DNA of 64,000 bases from SCGC-AG-212-J23 sp035689325. Its GTDB lineage: Bacteria; Pseudomonadota; Gammaproteobacteria; Burkholderiales; SG8-39. The stretch spans positions 1 through 64,000 of the forward strand of contig DASSLQ010000194.1 in assembly GCA_035689325.1 (NCBI GenBank), given 5' to 3'. Shown piece after piece: positions 15,495-24,317 of the stretch. The translations under genes were made by a program, and so were the position numbers. The first letter of the stretch is position 1. Every line of letters starts with the position of its first letter. Under the pieces are notes generated by a model. The model was not told the origin of the DNA. It worked only from the letters and a program-made list of their open reading frames with translations, and did no database searches.

Positions 15495-17702
15495 ATGGAC
15501 CGTCGCGAATTTCTCAAGACTTCCGGCGCGCTCGTCGTCTCGTTCTCGCTGCCGCCGATCGAGGCGCTCGCGCAGGGCGCGGGCAAGCCGGCGCTCGTGC
15601 CTACCGAGCTCGATTCCTGGATCGCCATCCTGCCCGATGGCCGCGTCAACGCCTTCTTCGGCAAGATGGACATGGGGCAGGGACTCGACGTCGCGGTGGC
15701 GCAGATCGTCGCCGAGGAGCTCGACGTCGGCTTCGACAAGGTCGAGGTGCTGATGGGCGACACGTCGACTTCGTGCAACCAGGGCGGCGCTTCCGGCAGC
15801 ACCGGCACGTCGAACGGCGCGCGCTTGTTGCGCAAGGCGGCGGCCGAAGCGCGGCGCGTGCTGCTCGAGCGCGCGGCCGACAAGCTGGGTGCACCCGCGG
15901 CTGAGCTGCGGGTGGAGGATGGCACCGTCGTATCGCCGCGGGGCAAAACCACGTATGCCGAGCTGGTCGGCGGCCGCTACTTCCAGCACCAGGTGAAATG
16001 GAACGAGAAGACCGGCAACCCGATGGACATCACGGTGCCGGCGAAGCCGAAGGCGCCGGCGGAATACAAGGTCGTCGGCAAGCCGCTGCCGCGCCGCGAC
16101 GTGGCGTGGAAGGTATACGGCACGGGCGAGTTCGTCACCGATGTGCGCGTGCCCGGCATGCTGCACGCGCGCGTCATCCGGCCGCCGCGCGCCGCGTGCA
16201 GCGTGCGCGGTGTCGACGAGAGCTCGATCAAGGGCATCCGCGGCGCGCGCGTGGTGCGCAAGAAGGATTTCATCGCCGTGGTGGCGCCGCGCGAGTGGGA
16301 TGCGGTGCGCGCCGCGCGGCAGCTGAAAATCGATTGGCACTACGACCCGAAGGCTTTCCCGGCGATGGACAGCCTCCATCAGCACATTCGGGCGGCGAAG
16401 CCGGTGAAGCACGAAGAGCCCATGAAGCAGGGCGACGTCGAAGCAGCGCTGAAGGCTCCAGGCGCGCGCGTCATCGAAGCCGAATACGAGTGGCCGTTCC
16501 AGTCGCACGCCAGCATGGGACCGGCGTGCGCGCTCGCCGACGTCAAGGCCGACCGGTGCACGGTGTGGACCGGATCGCAGAAGCCGCACTTCACGCGCGA
16601 CGGCGTGGCAAAGCTGCTCGACATGCCGCCCGAGAAGGTGCGCGCCATCTGGGTGCCGGGACCCGGCTCCTATGGGCGCAACGACTCGGGCGACGCCGCG
16701 CTCGACGCCGCCTTTCTCTCGCGCGCCGTGGGCAAGCCGGTGCGCGTGCAGGGCATGCGTGCTGATGGCACCGCGTGGGATCCAAAGGGCCCGGCAGCGG
16801 TGCACCACGCGCGCGCGGCGCTCGACGCGAGCGGCAAGGTGATCGCGTACGACTTCATGTCGAAGGGCTTCTCGCGCCAGCACATCGCGACCAACGAATC
16901 CAATCCTGCCGACAGCCTCGTCGGCCAAGCGCTCGGGCTCGCGCCGAAGGGCAACCAGATCTACGGCTCGCCGGAGGAATCCTACGGCTTCGACAACAAG
17001 CGGCTCGCCTGGGAGACGATCGCGCCGCTCGTCGTCGACGGCTGCTCGCCGCTGCGCACATCGCACCTGCGCGATCCGGTCGGACCGGACATCCACTTCG
17101 GCTCGGAGCAGTTCATCGACGAGCTAGCGCACGCCGCCGGCGTTGACCCGGTCGAGTTCCGCCTGCGCTACCTCACCAATCCACGGCACCAGGCAGTGGT
17201 GAAAGCCGCTGCCGAGAAGGCGGGTTGGTCATCGCTCGGCAAAGGCAAAGGCATCGCTTTCGCCGATCGCAACGGAACTGCGGTGGCGGTCGTCGCCGAA
17301 GTCGAGGTCGACCGCAAGAGCGGGCGCATTTGGGCGAAGCGCTTTACGGTGGCGCACGATTGCGGGCTCATCATCAACCCGCTGACGCTGCGCCAGACGA
17401 TCGAAGGCAACGTCGTGCAGGGCCTTTCGCGCACGCTCTATGAGGAAGTGCGCTTCGCGCCGGATGCCGTGTCGAGCGTCGACTGGGCGAGCTATCCGAT
17501 CGTCGAGATGCCGGACGCGCCGGAGGCGATCGAGATCGTGCTGATCGACCGGCCGGAGATCGCGCCGAGCGGTGCGGGCGAACCCACCATCCGCGTCATC
17601 CCGGCAGCGGTAGCGAACGCCTTCTTCAGCGCGACTGGCGTGCGGCTGCGCCGGGCGCCGCTCAACCCGGAGCGCGTGAAGGCGGCGCTGGCGAAGGCCT
17701 AA
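15495..17702 (+). CDS. Molybdenum hydroxylase large subunit, Tat-exported (IorB-like)
   Basis: This 735-residue catalytic subunit would bind the molybdopterin cofactor and hydroxylate an N-heterocycle or oxidise an aldehyde. It begins MDRREFLKTSGALVVSFSL, a clear twin-arginine signal, implying folding with cofactor in the cytoplasm and export. MDMGQGLDVAVAQIVAEEL and GGASGSTGTSNGARLLRKAA are cofactor-binding regions; GAGEPTIRVIPAAVANAFF near the C-terminus contains the catalytic Glu. The architecture, a degenerate first half followed by the aldehyde oxidase a/b-hammerhead domain near residue 190, is typical of IorB. Its TAA overlaps tail-to-tail by 4 bp with the convergent acyl-CoA dehydrogenase gene. 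The substrate cannot be named. Confidence 0.92.
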   Translation: MDRREFLKTSGALVVSFSLPPIEALAQGAGKPALVPTELDSWIAILPDGRVNAFFGKMDMGQGLDVAVAQIVAEELDVGFDKVEVLMGDTSTSCNQGGASGSTGTSNGARLLRKAAAEARRVLLERAADKLGAPAAELRVEDGTVVSPRGKTTYAELVGGRYFQHQVKWNEKTGNPMDITVPAKPKAPAEYKVVGKPLPRRDVAWKVYGTGEFVTDVRVPGMLHARVIRPPRAACSVRGVDESSIKGIRGARVVRKKDFIAVVAPREWDAVRAARQLKIDWHYDPKAFPAMDSLHQHIRAAKPVKHEEPMKQGDVEAALKAPGARVIEAEYEWPFQSHASMGPACALADVKADRCTVWTGSQKPHFTRDGVAKLLDMPPEKVRAIWVPGPGSYGRNDSGDAALDAAFLSRAVGKPVRVQGMRADGTAWDPKGPAAVHHARAALDASGKVIAYDFMSKGFSRQHIATNESNPADSLVGQALGLAPKGNQIYGSPEESYGFDNKRLAWETIAPLVVDGCSPLRTSHLRDPVGPDIHFGSEQFIDELAHAAGVDPVEFRLRYLTNPRHQAVVKAAAEKAGWSSLGKGKGIAFADRNGTAVAVVAEVEVDRKSGRIWAKRFTVAHDCGLIINPLTLRQTIEGNVVQGLSRTLYEEVRFAPDAVSSVDWASYPIVEMPDAPEAIEIVLIDRPEIAPSGAGEPTIRVIPAAVANAFFSATGVRLRRAPLNPERVKAALAKA

Positions 17703-18850
17703 AAGGAGCGCGGCAGGCCGAGCACGTGCTCGGCGAGATAGGAGAGGATCAGGTTGGTGGAGATCGGCGCCACCAGGTAGAGCCGGTTCTCGCGGAACTT
17801 GCGCTCGACGTCGTACTCGGCGGCGAAGCCGAAGCCGCCGTGCGTCTGCAGGCAGACGTTGGCCGCTTCCCACGAAGCCTTGGCGGCGAGGTGCTTCGCC
17901 ATGTTGGCCTCGGCGCCGCAGGGCTGGTGCTGGTCGAATAGCGCGGCCGCCTTGTAGCGCATGAGATTGGCGGCTTCGATCTCCATATAGCTCTCGGCGA
18001 TCGGGAACTGGATGCCCTGGTTCTCGCCGATCGGGCGGTCGAAGACGACGCGCTCGGTGGCGTACTTGGTGGCCTTCTCGATGAACCAGTAGCCGTCGCC
18101 GATGCATTCGGCCGAAATCAGGATGCGCTCGGCGTTCAGGCCGTCGAGGATGTAGCGGAAGCCTTTGCCTTCCTCGCCGAGCAGGTTCTCCGCCGGGATC
18201 TCCAGGTTGTCGATGAACACCTGGTTTGTCTCGTGGTTCACCATGTTGCGGATCGGGCGCACGTCGAGCCCCTTGCTCTTCGTCTCGACCAGGAACACCG
18301 ACATGCCCTCGCTCTTGCGCTTGACCTCGCCGAGCGGGGTGGTGCGCGCGAGCAGGATCATGAGCTCCGAATGCTGCAGGCGCGAGGTCCAGACCTTCTG
18401 GCCGTTGACTACATAGCGGTCGCCTTTGCGCACCGCCACGGTCTTGATCTTCGTCGTGTCGGTGCCGGCGCCGGGCTCGGTTACGCCCATCGCCTGCAGG
18501 CGCAGTTCGCCGGTCGCGATCTTCGGCAGGTATTTGCGCTTCTGCGTCTCCGAGCCGTGCCGCAGCAGCGTGTTCATGTTGTACATCTGGCCGTGGCAGC
18601 AGCCGGCGTTGCCGCCTGAGCGGGTCACTTCCTCCATGATCACGGTGGCTTCGATGAGCGAAAGGCCCGAGCCCCCGTATTCCTCAGGGATCAGTGCCGA
18701 CATCCATCCCGCCTTGGTGAGCGCGTCGACGAACGCTTCGGGATAAGCGCGCTTTTCGTCCACCTGCTGCCAGTAGGCGGAGTCGTACTGACTGCAAAGA
18801 GCGCGCACCGCGTCGCGCAGCTCCGGATGATTTTCGCGGCCGAGGTTCAT
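17699..18850 (-). CDS. Acyl-CoA dehydrogenase
   Basis: This 383-residue flavoprotein would make a 2,3-enoyl-CoA and pass electrons to ETF. AMGVTEPGAGTDTTKIKT and NGQKVWTSRLQHSELM are the FAD/substrate-binding signatures of the middle domain, and QTHGGFGFAAEYDVERKFRE the C-terminal one. The usual IYEGT segment holding the catalytic Glu of medium-chain enzymes reads VAPISTN, with no Glu; GLNAERIL in helix G has a Glu at the position used by isovaleryl-CoA and long-chain enzymes, so that residue is the likely base. The start ATG at 18850 overlaps the stop of the upstream citryl-CoA-lyase-like gene as ATGA. It is a close translational partner of that gene. Confidence 0.9.
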   Translation of the reverse strand: MNLGRENHPELRDAVRALCSQYDSAYWQQVDEKRAYPEAFVDALTKAGWMSALIPEEYGGSGLSLIEATVIMEEVTRSGGNAGCCHGQMYNMNTLLRHGSETQKRKYLPKIATGELRLQAMGVTEPGAGTDTTKIKTVAVRKGDRYVVNGQKVWTSRLQHSELMILLARTTPLGEVKRKSEGMSVFLVETKSKGLDVRPIRNMVNHETNQVFIDNLEIPAENLLGEEGKGFRYILDGLNAERILISAECIGDGYWFIEKATKYATERVVFDRPIGENQGIQFPIAESYMEIEAANLMRYKAAALFDQHQPCGAEANMAKHLAAKASWEAANVCLQTHGGFGFAAEYDVERKFRENRLYLVAPISTNLILSYLAEHVLGLPRSF

Positions 18851-19575
18851 TTCTTGGGCTTCAGGTGCGCGGAGGCCTCCTCGTCCACCCGCTCCCAGAT
18901 CTCCCGCGCCATCGGATCGCGCGTCTCCTCGAGGATATGTCCGACCAAGCCGACCGCGCGCGCCATCACGCCCAGGCCCTTGACGATGCGCCAATCGAGG
19001 CCCAGTTCGCAGGCGAGTGCGCCGATCGCGCCGGTGGCGTTAAGCGTGATGCTGCGCGTCGCGGCGATCTCCTCCATCAGGCGGCAGTACTTGCCGTAGT
19101 GCCCGGTCTCGCGCGCGATCTCGAAAAGGCGCGCGCTGCGCGGATCGATCGGCTTGTGGATCGGGTGGCCAAGGCCCGGCATGCGCTTGTTTTCCGCGAG
19201 CACTGTCCTCGCGTCCTTGCCGCTGGCGACGGCGTCGGAAAGGATGCGCGCCACGCCTTCCATCGACCCGACGAACACGCTGCCCAGGCCGAGCAGGCCG
19301 CCTGCGACGGCAGCTTGCAGCGCCTCCGGCGCGCCCAGGTAGGTTAGGCGCGCGACAAGCGCGCTTGGCGTAACGCCGTGCTCGACCAGCGTCACGACCA
19401 TGGCGTTAAACATCTTTGACTCGCCGGCGCTCGGCACGCGGCCGGTGAGCTCGAGGAACGCCATGTCGCCGAGGTTGAGGCTGCCGAGAATCTCGCCCGG
19501 CAGGTCCCTGCCGCGCACCACGATCCGGTCCACGGTGGACCAGGCGAGGTCGGATTTCAGGGGCTTGCGCGCCAT
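18847..19575 (-). CDS. Citrate synthase-family protein, citryl-CoA lyase type
   Basis: This 242-residue protein is a short member of the citrate synthase superfamily, resembling citryl-CoA lyase and the C-terminal part of ATP-citrate lyase. KMFNAMVVTLVEHGVTPSA is the core helix with one conserved His, and MPGLGHPIHKPIDPRSARL carries the catalytic His loop. It lacks the extra N-terminal domain of full citrate synthases (about 430 residues). The reaction is expected to be cleavage or formation of a citryl-CoA-type thioester, releasing acetyl-CoA. ATG at 19575 starts the recognisable region; a TATAGT hexamer 9 bp upstream would serve as -10 for a nearly leaderless message. It is coupled to the acyl-CoA dehydrogenase. 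Confidence 0.82.
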   Translation of the reverse strand: MARKPLKSDLAWSTVDRIVVRGRDLPGEILGSLNLGDMAFLELTGRVPSAGESKMFNAMVVTLVEHGVTPSALVARLTYLGAPEALQAAVAGGLLGLGSVFVGSMEGVARILSDAVASGKDARTVLAENKRMPGLGHPIHKPIDPRSARLFEIARETGHYGKYCRLMEEIAATRSITLNATGAIGALACELGLDWRIVKGLGVMARAVGLVGHILEETRDPMAREIWERVDEEASAHLKPKK

Positions 19576-19734
19576 CGAAGCCGAACTATAGGCGCCGGCG
19601 CCACCCATGACCCGCCGCCCAGACCAGTTGTCAGCTTGTTCAATATTACTCTGAGTAATGAATTATTTCACTTAAAGAAGGTTCACTAAATGCCAGAATC
19701 CACGAAGGAACTGACCGTTTAGGGGACAACGCTT
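19576..19734. promoter_or_regulatory. AT-rich divergent control region with a 15-bp palindrome upstream of the Pil-Chp operon
   Basis: This 159-bp spacer is far richer in AT than its surroundings, especially 19636-19690. It contains a perfect inverted repeat, ATTACTC-T-GAGTAAT, at 19645-19659, a candidate operator for a dimeric regulator. TATAGT on the minus strand (19590-19585) fits a -10 box for the citryl-CoA-lyase-like gene. For pilG, TTGTTC at 19636-19641 could be a -35, with a poor -10 around 19659, so the promoter is not certain. The regulator is unknown. Confidence 0.45.
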
Positions 19735-20154
19735 GTGAGCCAGGCCGCGCAATTGGAGCAGCGCGACGCAGGACCTATCAAGGTCCTGGTCATCGATGAC
19801 AGCAACACAATCCGGCGCAGCGCCGAAATGTTCCTGCGCCAAGCCGGCTACGAAGTGATTCTCGCCGAAGACGGTTTCGATGCGCTCGCGAAGATCGCGG
19901 ATCACCAGCCGCGCCTGATCTTCGTCGACATCATGATGCCGCGCCTGGACGGCTATCAGACGTGTGCGCTCATCAAGCAGAACCCGAAGCTCAAGGCGAC
20001 GCCGGTCATCATGCTCTCGAGCAAGGACGGCGTGTTCGATCGGGCGCGCGGCCGCCTCGCGGGCTCCGACCGCTATCTCACCAAGCCCTTCACGAAGGAG
20101 GGGCTGATCGCGGCAGTCACCGAATACCTAAAACCGTCTTCCATCGCTTCCTGA
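19735..20154 (+). CDS. pilG: Twitching-motility response regulator PilG
   Basis: This 139-residue single-domain CheY-like receiver has no output domain. After a short leader it reads VLVIDDSNTIRRSAEMFLRQ, the near-diagnostic PilG opening. The phosphoacceptor is Asp65 (FVDIMMPRLDG), with Asp21/Asp22, Ser85 (MLSSKDG) and Lys97-region (LTKPF) completing the site. In the Pil-Chp system PilG is phosphorylated by ChpA and promotes pilus extension and, in Pseudomonas, cAMP synthesis. A GTG start at 19735 is used. It is the first gene of an operon running to about 30.3 kb. Confidence 0.92.
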   Translation: MSQAAQLEQRDAGPIKVLVIDDSNTIRRSAEMFLRQAGYEVILAEDGFDALAKIADHQPRLIFVDIMMPRLDGYQTCALIKQNPKLKATPVIMLSSKDGVFDRARGRLAGSDRYLTKPFTKEGLIAAVTEYLKPSSIAS

Positions 20155-20164
20155 AAGGCACCGC

Positions 20165-20530
20165 ATGGCCATCAAGAAAATACTGATCGTCGACGACTCG
20201 CCCACCGACCGGCAGGTCCTGAGCGACATGCTCTCCAAGAGCGGCTTCAAGGTCTCTACTGCTGAGAGCGCGGAAGACGCCATGGTGAAGGTGAAGGAGT
20301 CACGCCCCGACCTCGTCCTGATGGATGTCGTGCTGCCGGGGCAGAACGGCTTCCAGGCGACGCGCGCGCTGACCCGCGATGAGAGCACGAAGAACATTCC
20401 GATCATCCTGTGCACGAGCAAGAGCCAGGACACCGATCGCGTGTGGGGTCTGCGCCAGGGTGCGCGCGACTACATCGTGAAGCCGATCAATCAATCTGAG
20501 CTGCTGGCGAAGATCAGCGCCCTCGGCTGA
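20165..20530 (+). CDS. pilH: Twitching-motility response regulator PilH
   Basis: This 121-residue stand-alone receiver has the acidic pair Asp10/Asp11, phosphoacceptor Asp54 (LMDVVLPGQNG), Thr in LCTSKSQ and Lys in IVKPI. PilH acts as a second output or phosphate sink for ChpA, affecting pilus retraction. The order pilG-pilH-pilI is conserved with known Pil-Chp operons. It lies 10 bp after pilG, and its TGA overlaps the pilI ATG as TGATG. Confidence 0.92.
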   Translation: MAIKKILIVDDSPTDRQVLSDMLSKSGFKVSTAESAEDAMVKVKESRPDLVLMDVVLPGQNGFQATRALTRDESTKNIPIILCTSKSQDTDRVWGLRQGARDYIVKPINQSELLAKISALG

Positions 20531-21060
20531 TGTCCGCCTCCGCCGTCACCACCACCACGCGCATCTCGCTGCGCGAGTATCAGCTTACGCTTTCCGAGCG
20601 GCTGCAAAGCGCGGAGGCGGGCGCAGGCCTGCCTTCGAAGCTCGGGCTGCAGGTGGGCGGCGAAGGCTGGCTGATCGAACTGGTGGACGCGGCGGAAGTG
20701 ATCCCGGTGCCGCCGATCTCGCCCGTGCCGCTGGCGCACGGCTGGTTCAGGGGCGTCGCCAACGTGCGGGGCAATCTCTACAGCGTCAGCGATTTTTCGG
20801 TGTTCCTTGGCGGTGAGCCGGTGAAGCTCTCCGCAGAGGCGCGCCTGCTCGTACTGAGCGAGCGCTTTCGCTGCGGCGCGGCGCTCCTCGTCGCCCGCTC
20901 CCTCGGCTTGCGCGCGGCGGGCGAGCTGACTCCCCAGAGCGTGTCGACGGCGCTTCCTTGGGTACGGGGACAGTACAGCGATGCGGAGGGACGGATATGG
21001 AAGGAGCTCGACGTAGCGGCTCTGGTGCAGAACGAAGCATTTCTCGAGGTGAGCGCATGA
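20530..21060 (+). CDS. pilI: CheW-like adaptor PilI
   Basis: This 176-residue cytoplasmic adaptor couples the receptor PilJ to the kinase ChpA. Residues about 38-170 form a CheW domain: LGLQVGGEGWLIELVDAAEVIPVP, then HGWFRGVANVRGNLYSVSDFSVFLGG, the two most recognisable segments. The N-terminal 37 residues are Ser/Thr-rich with an ISLREYQLTLSERLQ helix typical of PilI. Its last codons overlap the start of the next gene, a periplasmic binding protein, as ATGA, so that unexpected neighbour is translated with it. Confidence 0.9.
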   Translation: MSASAVTTTTRISLREYQLTLSERLQSAEAGAGLPSKLGLQVGGEGWLIELVDAAEVIPVPPISPVPLAHGWFRGVANVRGNLYSVSDFSVFLGGEPVKLSAEARLLVLSERFRCGAALLVARSLGLRAAGELTPQSVSTALPWVRGQYSDAEGRIWKELDVAALVQNEAFLEVSA

Positions 21061-22187
21061 AGCGACACATTGCGACATTGCTTGCGGCGGCAGCGCTCGG
21101 CGCGCCATTCGCATGGGCCGAACCAGGCGTCATGCCGAACCGGATTTTGCTCGGTCAGGCCGCCGTCTTCAGCGGCCCGGCGGCGCAGCTCGGCATCCAG
21201 ATGCGTAACGGCATCAAGACGTATTTCGATTACGTTAATGCGAACGGCGGCGTGCACGGGCGCAAGCTCGAACTCGTCACCGAGGATGACCGATATGAGC
21301 CGGCGATCGCGCCCTCGGCGAGCAAGCGGCTGATCGAGGAGCAGAAGGTGTTTGCGCTGCTTGGCTACGTCGGCACGCCGACGGGCGCGGCACATCTGCC
21401 GGTGACCACCGCAGCGAAGGTGCCGCTGGTCGGCATGTTCACCGGCGCCGAGATCCTGCGCGTGCCGATGAACCGCTACGTGTTCCACGTGCGCGCGAGC
21501 TATTACGACGAGACCGAGAAGATCGTCGAGCAGGTGGTGTCGACCGGCGGCAAGAAGATTGCGGTCTTCTACCAGAACGACGCGTACGGCGAGGCCGGCC
21601 GCAAAGGCACGGAGCTCGCGCTTACCAAGCGCGGCATGAAGATCTATGCCAGCGGCACGGTCGAGCGCAACACCGTCAAGGTCGACCAGGCGGTAAAGAC
21701 GATCAACGCGTCCGAGCCCGACGCCGTGGTCATGGTCAGCGCCTATACCTCGTGCGCGGAATTCATCCGCGAGATGAAGAAGGCGGGTAGCGGCGCTACG
21801 TTCTACAACGTGTCGTTCGTCGGCAGCAAGGCGCTTGCCGATGCGCTCGGCACCGATGGCAGCGGCGTCGCCATCTCCCAGGTGGTGCCGTTTCCGTGGA
21901 GCTTGTCCGTGCCGGTGGTGAAGGACTACCAGCAGCTTTCGAAGAAGGCCGGCCTTACCGACTACAACTTCAGCGCGATGGAAGGTTTCCTTACCGCGAA
22001 GGTGATGGTCGAAGGCCTGAAGCGCGCCGGCAAGAACCCGACGCGCGAGGGGCTGGTCGATGCGCTCGAGGCCATGCGCGACGTGGACCTGGGGGGCTTC
22101 TACATCAGCTATTCGCCGACAAACCATGCCGGCTCGAAGTTCGTCGACCTGACGATCATCGGGCGCAACGGCAAGTTCCTGCGCTAG
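21057..22187 (+). CDS. Periplasmic type-1 ligand-binding protein embedded in the Pil-Chp operon
   Basis: This 376-residue ABC-type binding protein of the LivK/Peripla_BP_6 family has a Sec signal peptide (MKRHIATLLAAAALGAPFAWA). Its opening NRILLGQAAVFSGPAAQLG is the usual first strand and ligand loop, KTYFDYVNANGGVHGRKLEL the second element, and FYQNDAYGEAGRKGTELAL the second-lobe entry. No ABC permease or ATPase gene is nearby. It overlaps pilI by 4 bp and lies 9 bp before pilJ, so it should be made together with the receptor. A sensory role, presenting a ligand to the periplasmic domain of PilJ, is the natural inference, but it is not shown by the sequence. Alternatively it could serve a transporter encoded elsewhere. 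Confidence 0.92.
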   Translation: MKRHIATLLAAAALGAPFAWAEPGVMPNRILLGQAAVFSGPAAQLGIQMRNGIKTYFDYVNANGGVHGRKLELVTEDDRYEPAIAPSASKRLIEEQKVFALLGYVGTPTGAAHLPVTTAAKVPLVGMFTGAEILRVPMNRYVFHVRASYYDETEKIVEQVVSTGGKKIAVFYQNDAYGEAGRKGTELALTKRGMKIYASGTVERNTVKVDQAVKTINASEPDAVVMVSAYTSCAEFIREMKKAGSGATFYNVSFVGSKALADALGTDGSGVAISQVVPFPWSLSVPVVKDYQQLSKKAGLTDYNFSAMEGFLTAKVMVEGLKRAGKNPTREGLVDALEAMRDVDLGGFYISYSPTNHAGSKFVDLTIIGRNGKFLR

Positions 22188-22196
22188 GGGTATTCC

Positions 22197-24299
22197 ATGG
22201 GTAACCGACTCGAGATTCTTAAGATGCCGTTCGTGGCGCGCGGCGGCGGTGCCGCCGGCCAGGCCGGCGCCAAGCCCGCCGCCACTGCGGCGGCAGCGCC
22301 GTCGACCGGCCGCAGGCTGAAGCTGCTCGTGGCGTTGCTTGCGCTGCTGATGGTCTTCAATGGCGTGGTCGTGGTCTACGACGCGCGCCACGCGACGTTC
22401 AATACCCTCTACGTCGCTGCGGTCGGCAAGATCCGCATGCTCTCGCAGCGCCTTGCCAAGGCAGCGCAGCAGGCATCGCAAGGCAACCGCGAAGCGTTCA
22501 AGCAGCTGCGAGAGAGCCGCGACGAATTCAGTGCCCTCGTCAACCTGCTCTCCGCGGGCGGCCTTAGCGGCGGGGTCACCCTGCCGCCGACGCCGGAGAG
22601 CGTGCGGCCGATGCTGACGGCGCTCGAGGCCGAGTGGCGCAAGACCGAGCGCAACGCGGGCCTGGTCATCCGCGAGGAGCCGAACCTGGTGGCGCTCGGC
22701 GCGGCGGTGCGGGCCATCAACGACAACAACCCGGCGCTGCTCGAGACCGCCGACGAGGTGGCCGCGCTCAGCGTGCAAAGCGGCGCGACGTCGCGCCAGA
22801 ACGCGATCGCTGCGCAGCTCGTGATGCTTACGCAGCGCATGGCGAAGAACGCCAACGCGATGCTGGCAGGCGACGTGATCGACCCGGAGGTGGCGTTCCT
22901 GCTCGGCAAGGACAGCAACTCGTTCCGCGACCTGCTGCAGGGCCTCCTGCAGGGCAATGAGGCGATGCGCATCGCGCGCGTGTCGGAAACGGAGTTGCGC
23001 GCGAAGCTCGGTGAGCTCGAGACCGGCTTCAAGGAATACGAGGTGTCGGTAAGCAGGATCCTCGGCAACATGCAGCGTCTGGTGAACGCCAAGCGGGCCA
23101 CGCGCGACATGTTCAACGACAGCGAGACGCTGCTCGGCGCCGCAGAGCAGCTCGCGACCGGCTATGAGCAGCTGCTCACCCAGCGCAGACTCAACTTCAT
23201 CGCACTCACGGTGGGCTCGCTCCTCGCGCTTGCCGTGTTGCTCTTGATCGGCAGAGCGTACATCGGCGACAGCCGCCGGCGTGCCGAGCAAAGCGAGCAT
23301 CAGAACCGCGAGAACCAGAACGCCATCATGCGGCTCCTGGACGACATCGGCAACCTCGCGAGCGGTGATCTCACCGTGCGGGCGAAAGTGACCGAGCACA
23401 TGACCGGCGCCATTGCCGATTCGATCAACTACACGATCGAGGAGCTGCGGCGCCTGGTCGCCGGCATTACGCAGGCTGCCGAGCATGTGAGCAGCGCAAC
23501 GCATGAGGCGCAGACCGTGAGCGCCGAGCTCCTGCAAGCGACGCAACGCCAGGCCGCCGAGATCCAGGGTGCGGGGCAGGCGGTGACGCAGATGGCGCAA
23601 TCGATGAACCAGGTATCCTCTAACGCCAACGACTCGGCGAAGGTGGCGGAGACCTCGCTCAGCGCCGCGAACAAGGGCGCCCAGGCGGTGCAGAACGCGA
23701 TCCGCGGCATGAATGACATCCGCGACCAGATCCAGGAGACCTCCAAGCGCATCAAGCGGCTGGGCGAGTCGTCGCAGGAGATCGGCGAGATCGTGCAGCT
23801 CATCTCGGACATCACCGAGCAGACCAACGTGCTCGCGCTGAACGCCGCCATTCAGGCCGCGTCCGCCGGCGAGGCGGGACGCGGCTTCACGGTGGTGGCG
23901 GAGGAAGTGCAGCGCCTTGCCGAGCGCTCGGCGGAGGCGACCAAGCACATCGGCGCAATCGTCAAGAGCATTCAGCGCGACACGCAGGATACGGTCGACG
24001 CGATGGAGCGCAGCACGCGCGGCGTGGTCGAGGGAACGAAGACCGCCGACCAGGCCGACCAGGCGCTGCGCGAGATCGAGAAGATCTCGAGCCGCCTTGC
24101 CGAGCTGATTGGCGCGATCTCGAATGCCACCCAGCAGCAGGCCGAATCCGCCGCGCAGGTCGCCGGCAAGATGAAAATCATTCTCGGCGTCACGCAGCTC
24201 ACCAGCCAAGGCACCAAGCGCACCGCCGTGTCGGCGTCGAGGCTCGGCGAGCTCGCGCAGGGACTGAAGAGCTCGGTCGCCGGCTTCAAGCTCTCCTAA
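22197..24299 (+). CDS. pilJ: Type IV pili methyl-accepting chemotaxis receptor PilJ
   Basis: This 700-residue membrane receptor has a cytoplasmic N-terminal Gly/Ala-rich leader (residues 1-40), TM1 at about 42-60, a large periplasmic helical region (61-330) with two PilJ-type repeats (KIRMLSQRLAKAA and LVMLTQRMAKNA), TM2 at about 332-356, a HAMP-like linker and a long signalling coiled coil. The hairpin tip NVLALNAAIQAASAGEAGRGF, around residues 543-563, contacts CheW and the kinase. PilJ senses pilin or surface contact in known systems. Here it directly follows a periplasmic binding protein gene, a candidate extra input. No methyltransferase (PilK) or methylesterase (ChpB) gene is seen in the operon. 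Confidence 0.94.
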   Translation: MGNRLEILKMPFVARGGGAAGQAGAKPAATAAAAPSTGRRLKLLVALLALLMVFNGVVVVYDARHATFNTLYVAAVGKIRMLSQRLAKAAQQASQGNREAFKQLRESRDEFSALVNLLSAGGLSGGVTLPPTPESVRPMLTALEAEWRKTERNAGLVIREEPNLVALGAAVRAINDNNPALLETADEVAALSVQSGATSRQNAIAAQLVMLTQRMAKNANAMLAGDVIDPEVAFLLGKDSNSFRDLLQGLLQGNEAMRIARVSETELRAKLGELETGFKEYEVSVSRILGNMQRLVNAKRATRDMFNDSETLLGAAEQLATGYEQLLTQRRLNFIALTVGSLLALAVLLLIGRAYIGDSRRRAEQSEHQNRENQNAIMRLLDDIGNLASGDLTVRAKVTEHMTGAIADSINYTIEELRRLVAGITQAAEHVSSATHEAQTVSAELLQATQRQAAEIQGAGQAVTQMAQSMNQVSSNANDSAKVAETSLSAANKGAQAVQNAIRGMNDIRDQIQETSKRIKRLGESSQEIGEIVQLISDITEQTNVLALNAAIQAASAGEAGRGFTVVAEEVQRLAERSAEATKHIGAIVKSIQRDTQDTVDAMERSTRGVVEGTKTADQADQALREIEKISSRLAELIGAISNATQQQAESAAQVAGKMKIILGVTQLTSQGTKRTAVSASRLGELAQGLKSSVAGFKLS

Positions 24300-24317
24300 G
24301 GCACCGCGCGAGGAGCG

